A stretch of DNA of 19,449 bases from Bovifimicola sp964595785 (GTDB lineage: Bacteria; Bacillota; Clostridia; Lachnospirales; Lachnospiraceae), in contig CAZQRO010000037.1 of the NCBI GenBank assembly GCA_964595785.1, positions 1-19,449 of the forward strand, given 5' to 3'. Made by a program: the position numbers and the translations under genes. Shown here piece by piece: positions 13,429 through 19,449 of the stretch (position 1 is the first letter of the stretch; each line of letters opens with the position of its first letter). The notes beneath the pieces were generated by a model, which saw nothing but the letters and a program-made list of their open reading frames with translations, made no database searches and was not told the DNA's origin.

Positions 13429-14175
13429 TTATTCTTCTAATTTAAACATCAGAACTGAAATAATCATAAGTCCTGCTGTCTCTGTTCTAAGTATTCTCTT
13501 TCCAAGGGAAATTCTGCTCACTCCGGCTTCCACAGCCATATCTACTTCTGTTTCATCAAAACCGCCTTCAGGTCCAATAAATATTCCGATGCTTTTTCCT
13601 TTTTCCACACGGCTGATAACTTCCTTAGTTTCAGACATATCCTTGTAATTTTCATACGGAATTAAATTAATGTCAAGTGTTTTTGCATAATTTATTGCTT
13701 CTTTAAAACTCATAACCTTATTTATCTGTGGAATAATACTTCGTCTCGACTGCTTTGCAGCACTTTCTGAAATCCCATTCCAACGTTTAATTTTGGCTGT
13801 TTCCTTCTTTTCATCTAACTTAACCACCGCTCTCTTTGTGGCTACGGGAATAATTTCATATACTCCTAATTCTACTGCTTTTTGAATAATTAATTCCATC
13901 TTGTCATTTTTCGGCAGCCCCTGAAAAAGATAGATTCTCGACGGAAGTTCAGAACCTTCATACTCATAATCAGTTATTTTAACTGCTACAATATTTGCAT
14001 TAGGATTGTCCTTAATCTCACATAAATAATCATGTCCGGTTCCGTCACTTATAAGTAATTCTTCTCCTGCCTTCATTCTTAGAACATTTTTAATATGATT
14101 AACATCACTGCCTGTAATTACAATTTCACCTGTTTCCTTATTGACCTGTTCCTCTGTTATAAAAAAATGATGCAT
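13429..14175 (-). CDS. rsmE: 16S rRNA (uracil-1498 N3) methyltransferase RsmE
   Basis: The protein has the N-terminal PUA-like part (MHHFFI, then HIKNVLRMKAGEELLISDG) and the SPOUT knot domain with FQGLPKNDKMELIIQKAVELG, the SAM loop IGPEGGF, and SLGKRILRTETAG near the C-terminus. It methylates N3 of U1498 in 16S rRNA within the assembled 30S subunit. Its 248 residues are normal. It follows prmA with 31 bases between, as in Bacillus (yqeT-yqeU). ATG 14175 has AAAGG upstream but at a long distance of 12 bases; no better in-frame start is visible. Confidence 0.95.
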   Translation of the reverse strand: MHHFFITEEQVNKETGEIVITGSDVNHIKNVLRMKAGEELLISDGTGHDYLCEIKDNPNANIVAVKITDYEYEGSELPSRIYLFQGLPKNDKMELIIQKAVELGVYEIIPVATKRAVVKLDEKKETAKIKRWNGISESAAKQSRRSIIPQINKVMSFKEAINYAKTLDINLIPYENYKDMSETKEVISRVEKGKSIGIFIGPEGGFDETEVDMAVEAGVSRISLGKRILRTETAGLMIISVLMFKLEE

Positions 14176-14206
14176 ATACTATTCATACCTTTCGTCAAAT
14201 CTTCAT

Positions 14207-15169
14207 TTATTTCACACGGACTGCTGTTACATTTACCCAGTCTTTCTGTCTTGTTATCTCTTTAACTTCCAACATATCATTTTCTTCAATGGCTCTTACC
14301 ACATCTGTTTCTTTATTAAAAATAATACCTGAAGTTATAAATAATCCACCCAATTTCATATGTGGGGCAATTACCTTAGAAAGCGGAATAATAATATCCG
14401 CTAAAATATTTGCCACTACAATATCATAGCACTCATATCCCGTTTTATCCTGAACCCCTTTATCATCTATAATATTTCCCTGAATAAAGTCAATATTATC
14501 ATTAATGCCATTTACTTTTGCATTTTCAGCAGATGCTTCTACCGCCGCTTCATCTATATCAATTCCAAACGCATTTCCTGCTCCTAATTTTCTTCCTATA
14601 ATAGACAAAATACCACTTCCACAGCCCACGTCTAACAGATTAGTATCGTTATTAATGTATTTTCTAAGCTGCCTTATGCATAACTGCGTTGTTTCGTGAA
14701 GCCCTGTTCCAAATGCAGTTCCCGGGTCTATTTCCACAACCATTTTATATTCATCGGTATTCTCAACCTTTTCCCATGTAGGCTTAACTAAGATATCATC
14801 AATGGCAAATGGTTTAAAGAATTCTTTCCATTTATTAATCCAGTCCTTATCCTCTGTTGTGGATTCAGTTATTTTACATGTTCCCACTTCCGCAAATGTT
14901 CTTAATTCTTTTAGTTCTTCGCTTATTTTATCAAGAAGTGTTTTCTCTTTTTCTGCATCTATATCCATATCCATGTAAAAAATAATTCTGGCTATGCCAT
15001 CATCATGTAAATCCGGAAGAATATCTATATACATTGCTTCTTTCTCAGCTTCGGTAATCTGCCTTTTATCTTCAATCTCGAAACTGTCAATTCCTGCTTC
15101 TATCAATGCTCCGCTGACTAAATCTACTGCATCAGCCTTTGTCTCTAATATGAATTTTTTCCACTGCAT
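14207..15169 (-). CDS. prmA: ribosomal protein L11 methyltransferase PrmA
   Basis: PrmA trimethylates ribosomal protein L11. The N-terminal substrate-recognition domain (about 1-110) leads into the SAM domain with DPGTAFGTGLHETT at 148-161, motif I LDVGCGSGILSI at 179-190, the acidic FGIDID, and the catalytic-site motif VANILADIIIPL. The length of 320 residues is usual. A GTG at 15187 would add 6 residues, but ATG 15169 has GGAG 7 bases upstream. It is 44 bases behind glgX and 31 bases ahead of rsmE, so the three genes may share a transcript. Confidence 0.95.
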   Translation of the reverse strand: MQWKKFILETKADAVDLVSGALIEAGIDSFEIEDKRQITEAEKEAMYIDILPDLHDDGIARIIFYMDMDIDAEKEKTLLDKISEELKELRTFAEVGTCKITESTTEDKDWINKWKEFFKPFAIDDILVKPTWEKVENTDEYKMVVEIDPGTAFGTGLHETTQLCIRQLRKYINNDTNLLDVGCGSGILSIIGRKLGAGNAFGIDIDEAAVEASAENAKVNGINDNIDFIQGNIIDDKGVQDKTGYECYDIVVANILADIIIPLSKVIAPHMKLGGLFITSGIIFNKETDVVRAIEENDMLEVKEITRQKDWVNVTAVRVK

Positions 15170-15213
15170 ACTATTTCTCCATTCCACCTTTATATATATC
15201 TGTTCTGAGCCTA

Positions 15214-17346
15214 TTACAATTTATGCTTTTCTGCCTTTAATACAATAACTGTTCTCTCTGGCATCTTATATGTATTATCGTCCAAAAAAATGTTTCTGTC
15301 TTCCACATATCCGTTTTGGTCCATAGTATTTATAATCATCTTCCACTTATATACTCCGGCAAGATTTGGTAATTCGATATCTATAGCTTCCCAATATGTA
15401 TTTATTCCCATATATATAATTTCATCTTCTGATTTTCTCTTCTCGTTTTTACCTGCAAACATAACTCCAATATACTTAGTATTGACATCATAATTATTCT
15501 CGAAGGCTTTTATTCCATGAGTGCTTACAGGCGGGAATCCCAGCGAACAGAATTGCCGGCTTCGTCTGATTACATTATTATGTTTTCTAAATGTAATAAC
15601 TCTTTTAAAGAAATTGAACATATCTTTATTCTTTTCAAGTAAATTCCAATCAAGCCATGAAATTATATTATCCTGACAGTAAGAATTATTATTGCCAAAT
15701 GATGTATTGCAAAATTCATCTCCTGCAAAAAACATTGGTATTCCTCGGCTCATCATTAATACTGTACAGGCATTTCTAACCATTCTTTTACGAAGCCTGT
15801 TTACTTCAGAATTATCTGTTTCTCCTTCAGCTCCACAATTCCAGCTTAAGTTATCATTTGTTCCATCACAGTTGCCCCAGCCGTTAGCTTCATTGTGTTT
15901 TGAATTATATGCATACAAGTCATACATTGTAAATCCATCATGACATGTAAGGAAATTAACCGAAGCGTTACTTCCTCTGAAATTCTCATCATATAAATCT
16001 GTAGAACCTGTTATTCTGTTAGATGCCATATATGCCAGTCCACTGTCGCCTTTTAAAAATCCTCTTATTTCATCCCTATATCTTCCATTCCATTCAGACC
16101 ATCTGTTCCATGATGGAAAACTTCCTACCTGATATAGTCCGCCTGCATCCCATGCTTCCGCAATAAGTTTAACACGTGCCAATATCGGATCAAATGCAAG
16201 GCTTTGTAAAAGTGGTGGTTTACTCATAGGTGAACCATCTTCATTTCTGCCTAAAATAGTTGCAAGATCAAATCTGAAACCATCCACCCTGTAATTAATA
16301 ACCCAGTATCTTAAGCATTCAATTATCATTTGCTGAACAATCGGATGGTTACAATTAAGTGTGTTTCCACATCCGCTGAAATTATAATAATATCCATCAG
16401 GAGTAAGCAGATAATAAATATTATTATCAAACCCTTTAAAAGAAATATATGGTCCCTTCTCATTTCCCTCTGCCGTATGATTAAAAACCACATCTAGAAA
16501 TACTTCTATTCCATTTTCATTTAATTCCTTAATTAACTGCTTTAATTCATTTCCTTCCCTGTTATATTCTACTTTTGACGAATAACTGGTGTTAGGTGCA
16601 AAAAAACTGACAGGATTATATCCCCAGTAATCTAATAAAGTCTGTCCATCTACTACTCGTCTGTCTCTGGTTTCATCAAATTCAAATATTGGCATAAGTT
16701 CTACTGCATTTACGCCTAATTCCTTAAGATATGGTATCTTATTTCGTAATCCCTCAAATGTGCCTCTCTCTTTCGCTTCAATTCCTGAAGAACTGTCTTT
16801 TGTAAATCCCCTGACATGTAATTCATATATTATTAAATCCTCCATTGGCAATAATTGATCTGCAAAATCTCCCCAATCAAAATCATTCTTTACTACTCTT
16901 GCTTTATAACAGTTACCACCAACTGTGTTTCCCCATACACTCTGCCCTGTTACTGCTTTGGCATATGGGTCTAAAAGATATTTTTTCTTATCAAAAATAA
17001 GTCCTTTTTCAGGTGCAAAAGGACCATCAAGTCTGTATGCATATTCAAACTCTTCAATATCTAATTTAAATACTATCATTGAATATACATTTCCTATTTT
17101 ATATTTCTCAGGAAATTTGATAATCATATAAGGTTTATCCTCTTTCCTGCGAAAAAGTAATAATTCACAAAATGTTGCCCCGCTTGAATGTACGGTAAAA
17201 TTCACTCCTCCGGGGATTGCTGTCGCCCCATTCATCTCATATAATCCCGGTCTAATCTGATATCCATTCACTTCATCAATAGGTTTCATGTGAACCTTAT
17301 TCATATCTACATCGGTCACACCGAATTTACTCATATCAACAACCAT
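15214..17346 (-). CDS. glgX: glycogen debranching enzyme / isoamylase type (GlgX, GH13)
   Basis: This cytoplasmic 710-residue enzyme hydrolyses alpha-1,6 branches of glycogen or related glucans. A CBM48-like N-terminal domain (about 30-130, with GGVNFTVHSSGATFCELLLF) precedes the (beta/alpha)8 barrel. Catalytic residues are Asp360 in VDGFRFD, Glu397 in IAEAWDAGG, and Asp470 in LTCHDGFT; DVVFNHTAEG is region I. A C-terminal beta domain follows. No signal peptide is seen. It stands between dnaJ and prmA, which are adjacent in many Firmicutes, and no other glycogen genes are nearby. The start ATG 17346 lacks a good Shine-Dalgarno; ATG at codon 5 or 15 is possible. It has its own leader of about 210 bases behind the dnaJ terminator. 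Confidence 0.93.
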   Translation of the reverse strand: MVVDMSKFGVTDVDMNKVHMKPIDEVNGYQIRPGLYEMNGATAIPGGVNFTVHSSGATFCELLLFRRKEDKPYMIIKFPEKYKIGNVYSMIVFKLDIEEFEYAYRLDGPFAPEKGLIFDKKKYLLDPYAKAVTGQSVWGNTVGGNCYKARVVKNDFDWGDFADQLLPMEDLIIYELHVRGFTKDSSSGIEAKERGTFEGLRNKIPYLKELGVNAVELMPIFEFDETRDRRVVDGQTLLDYWGYNPVSFFAPNTSYSSKVEYNREGNELKQLIKELNENGIEVFLDVVFNHTAEGNEKGPYISFKGFDNNIYYLLTPDGYYYNFSGCGNTLNCNHPIVQQMIIECLRYWVINYRVDGFRFDLATILGRNEDGSPMSKPPLLQSLAFDPILARVKLIAEAWDAGGLYQVGSFPSWNRWSEWNGRYRDEIRGFLKGDSGLAYMASNRITGSTDLYDENFRGSNASVNFLTCHDGFTMYDLYAYNSKHNEANGWGNCDGTNDNLSWNCGAEGETDNSEVNRLRKRMVRNACTVLMMSRGIPMFFAGDEFCNTSFGNNNSYCQDNIISWLDWNLLEKNKDMFNFFKRVITFRKHNNVIRRSRQFCSLGFPPVSTHGIKAFENNYDVNTKYIGVMFAGKNEKRKSEDEIIYMGINTYWEAIDIELPNLAGVYKWKMIINTMDQNGYVEDRNIFLDDNTYKMPERTVIVLKAEKHKL

Positions 17347-17561
17347 TATCTTATCGCACTAACTGTTACAATATATATCTAAGACATTCTATATATGTGT
17401 TATTTTTCTATCTTAGACTTAACAGTCCCTTTCCTACATAATTCCTAAATGCAGAGTATTTCCGTATATACATGGAAATGAATTTTTCAATGCGAATTAT
17501 TTCCATATATATTCATTCAAGTCTGCTTGGCTCTGAACAATTACATTTTATCACAATATAA
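17347..17561 (-). promoter_or_regulatory. leader region of glgX with direct and inverted repeats
   Basis: No gene is present. Two 23-bp direct repeats lie at 17448-17470 and 17489-17511 (plus strand AATGC...TATTTCC.TATATA), 41 bases apart and matching at 19 positions. Between and across them ATTTCCATATAT and ATACATGGAAAT form an inverted repeat of about 14 bp with one wobble. CTAAGA and TCTTAG form another short inverted repeat nearer the start. I could not settle on a promoter; TTGAAA followed after 16 bases by TATACG is a weak candidate. Confidence 0.4.
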
Positions 17562-17603
17562 AAGCCATTACAAACCAATTTATTATCTGATTTGTAATGG
17601 CTT
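17557..17603 (-). terminator. rho-independent terminator behind dnaJ
   Basis: On the minus strand AAGCCATTACAAA pairs perfectly with TTTGTAATGGCTT (13 bp) across a 16-base loop, followed by a T-rich tract TTTTATAT. It stands 44 bases after the dnaJ stop, so dnaJ closes the heat-shock operon and glgX begins a new unit. Confidence 0.85.
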
Positions 17604-17646
17604 GACTATTTAGTATTCAATGCCACACTTTTTTACAATATCTTAT

Positions 17647-18822
17647 TTAAAGTGAATCTTTTATCTTATCAAAGATTCCCTTTTTCTTCTTCTCATCTTT
17701 ACCTTTTTCTTCTTTATTTTCCCTGCCTGCATTAAGACTTCCGCCCATAGCTTCATCAAATGCTTTTAACGCTTCTTTCTGTTCTGAAGTCATTCTCTCC
17801 GGAACCTGAACTACAAGTGTTACAATATGGTCACCACGAACCTGCTTATTTCTAAGTGTCGGTATACCTTTGCCCCTCAATCTGACTTTGGTATTAGTCT
17901 GTGTTCCCGGTTTAATGTTGAATAACACATCTCCATCAATTGTCTTAATTCTGATATCTCCGCCAATCGCTGCCTGAGCAAAAGTAATAGGGGATTCAGA
18001 ATAAATAGTATAATCCTGACGTTCAAATACAGAATGGCGCGAAACTACAACTTCAACTAATAAGTCGCCTCTTTCTCCACCATTTACACCCGGTTCACCT
18101 TTTTCTCTGATTCTGATACGCTGACCGTTATCTATTCCTGCCGGAACTGATACCTTTATCTTCTTACGGCTGCTCTTATATCCTGTTCCATAACAGTCAG
18201 GACATTTTTCTTTGACAATCTTACCTTTTCCTTTACATTCAGGACAAGGCTGGACATTTCTAACCATGCCGAATAAAGACTGTTGTGTATAAACAATCTG
18301 CCCTTTGCCACCACACTTTGTACATGTAACAGGAGTTGTTCCTGCTTTGGCACCTGTTCCATGACATAATGTACACTCATCTTTTAATGTAAGTTCTATC
18401 TCTTTCTCACAGCCAAATGCTGCTTCTTCAAAAGTAACTCTTATACTGGTTCTGATATTGGCGCCTTTCTGTGGACCATTACTGCTGCGCTGGCTTCTGC
18501 CACCGCCAAACATTCCACCAAAAATATCGCCAAAAATATCGCCCATATCATCGAAATTAAAGTCAAATCCTCCTGTTCCTGCACCACCTGAACCATCAAA
18601 TGCCGCATGACCAAACTGATCATACTTTTGTCTCTTCTCGGAGTCACTAAGCACAGCATATGCCTCACTTGCCTCTTTAAATTTAGCTTCTGCTTCTTTA
18701 TCTCCCGGATTAGTATCCGGATGATACTTCTTGGCAAGTACTCTGTATGCCTTTTTAATCGCTGCATCATCAGCGTTTTTATCAACGCCTAGCACTTCAT
18801 AGTAATCTCTTTTATCTGCCAT
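17647..18822 (-). CDS. dnaJ: chaperone protein DnaJ
   Basis: DnaJ delivers unfolded clients to DnaK and stimulates its ATPase. The J domain (1-70) has HPD at 34-36. A Gly/Phe linker follows (about 75-110). The zinc-binding region has four CxxC pairs at C150/C153, C167/C170, C193/C196 and C207/C210, and two beta-rich client-binding domains come next. The C-terminus is a short Lys- and Glu-rich tail ending in KIKDSL. Length 391 is normal. ATG 18822 has AGGGGA upstream. dnaK is 106 bases upstream with a hairpin between; a strong terminator follows. The heat-shock promoter and any CIRCE element would lie outside the window. Confidence 0.97.
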   Translation of the reverse strand: MADKRDYYEVLGVDKNADDAAIKKAYRVLAKKYHPDTNPGDKEAEAKFKEASEAYAVLSDSEKRQKYDQFGHAAFDGSGGAGTGGFDFNFDDMGDIFGDIFGGMFGGGRSQRSSNGPQKGANIRTSIRVTFEEAAFGCEKEIELTLKDECTLCHGTGAKAGTTPVTCTKCGGKGQIVYTQQSLFGMVRNVQPCPECKGKGKIVKEKCPDCYGTGYKSSRKKIKVSVPAGIDNGQRIRIREKGEPGVNGGERGDLLVEVVVSRHSVFERQDYTIYSESPITFAQAAIGGDIRIKTIDGDVLFNIKPGTQTNTKVRLRGKGIPTLRNKQVRGDHIVTLVVQVPERMTSEQKEALKAFDEAMGGSLNAGRENKEEKGKDEKKKKGIFDKIKDSL

Positions 18823-18871
18823 AATAATGTCCCCTGACTCTATAAATTGAATTTCCTTTTTACAAGCGAAA

Positions 18872-18907
18872 GCCTGGTCAGATATTTTATCAATACCCTG
18901 ACCAGAC
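18872..18907 (-). ncRNA. hairpin between dnaK and dnaJ
   Basis: GTCTGGTCAG (18907-18898) pairs with CTGACCAGGC (18881-18872) over 10 bp with one wobble, with a 16-base loop. Only a weak T-rich tract follows. It probably protects or attenuates the dnaK message so that less dnaJ than dnaK is made; that role is inferred from position. Confidence 0.5.
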
Positions 18908-18928
18908 TTAACTAATTAAATGTTACTG

Positions 18929-19449
18929 TTAAACTTCTTTGTAATCTCCATCAACCACATCGTCGTTTGAACCTGTATCTGCCTGACCTGCGGCTCCACT
19001 CATATCCGGACCTGCACCGCCTGCTGCACCCTGTGTCTGCTCATACATTTTAGCAAATAAACTCTGTGCACCTGTCATTAATTTTTCCTGTGCTGCCTTA
19101 ATATCTGCCACTTCTGCATCTGACATATTTTCAGGATTAGATTTTTCAATTAATTCCTTAAGTGCATTTAAATCTGCTTCAACTGATGCCTTTTCATTTG
19201 AATCAATCTTATCACCCGCTTCATCAAGTGCCTTCTGTGTCTGGAATACCATTGAATCTGCTTCATTTCTTGTATCAATTGCTTCTTTATGTTTCTTATC
19301 CTGTGCTTCGAATTCAGCTGCTTCTTTAATTGCCTTATCGATATCAGAATCTGACATATTTGAACCCGCTGTAATTGTAATATGCTGTTCCTTGCCTGTT
19401 CCTAAATCCTTAGCAGATACATTTACAATACCATTGGCATCAATATCAA
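18929..19449 (-). CDS. dnaK: chaperone protein DnaK, C-terminal part (5' end outside the window)
   Basis: The frame is open to the window edge and continues past the apparent ATG at 19357. The first visible residues, FDIDANGIVNVSAKDLGTG then ITITAGS, are the end of the DnaK substrate-binding beta domain. The helical lid follows with DKAIKEAAEFEAQDKKHKEA, and then the Gly-, Ala- and Asp-rich tail ending in DGDYKEV. About 173 residues are present. DnaK is the ATP-driven Hsp70 chaperone that works with DnaJ and GrpE. Nothing looks damaged in the visible part. Confidence 0.96.
   Translation of the reverse strand, partial: DIDANGIVNVSAKDLGTGKEQHITITAGSNMSDSDIDKAIKEAAEFEAQDKKHKEAIDTRNEADSMVFQTQKALDEAGDKIDSNEKASVEADLNALKELIEKSNPENMSDAEVADIKAAQEKLMTGAQSLFAKMYEQTQGAAGGAGPDMSGAAGQADTGSNDDVVDGDYKEV

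Noticed and set aside
18156..18785. Minus-strand open frames in other phases inside dnaJ
   Set aside because: They overlap the well-supported dnaJ frame and give low-complexity Cys- or Met-rich products without family features.

Overview
The window looks like low-GC Firmicute DNA, most likely a Lachnospiraceae or related Clostridia. It is AT-rich, Shine-Dalgarno sites are strong AGGAGG types, starts are often TTG or GTG, and the gene order combines two blocks known from Bacillus: dnaK-dnaJ-prmA-rsmE-mtaB, and ireB-ruvX-DUF1292-mltG-trmR-trhP. Nearly every gene lies on the minus strand, so the story reads from right to left. The exact genus cannot be fixed from this sequence alone.

Right part (19449 down to 11054): the 3' end of dnaK, dnaJ with a strong terminator behind it, then a glgX-type debranching enzyme inserted between dnaJ and the usual next genes. 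prmA, rsmE, a cysteine desulfurase and thiI follow with short spacings and probably form one transcript. The desulfurase beside thiI suggests a dedicated sulfur donor for 4-thiouridine in tRNA (and possibly thiamine).

Middle (11053 to 10255): a small plus-strand gene for an HPr/Crh-like protein without the phosphorylatable histidine, with its own promoter and terminator. It is followed by a non-coding repeat island between convergent genes. The island holds a 20-bp perfect inverted repeat, a long hairpin, a tandem 86-bp unit and a 100-N assembly gap that falls inside the second unit.

Left-middle (10254 to 3230): mtaB, ireB, ruvX, a DUF1292 gene, RNase J, a YlbF-family gene, an MltG-like stub without the catalytic domain, trmR and trhP. 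These serve mainly RNA: tRNA position 37 methylthiolation, wobble 5-methoxyuridine, pre-16S rRNA processing and mRNA decay. IreB and the MltG-like protein link to cell-envelope control.

Left end (3229 to 58): a CPA2-type cation/proton antiporter with a clear sigma-A promoter and two 28-29-bp direct repeats just upstream, a coiled-coil protein ending in a J domain, and a Wzy/O-antigen-ligase family membrane protein. The first 51 bases may hold the last codons of a convergent plus-strand gene.

No defence system, phage, transposase, CRISPR array or RNA gene was recognised, and I do not see an undescribed multi-gene system. The least explained material is intergenic: the repeat island, the direct repeats before the antiporter, the palindrome before ireB, and a motif shared between two distant intergenic regions.
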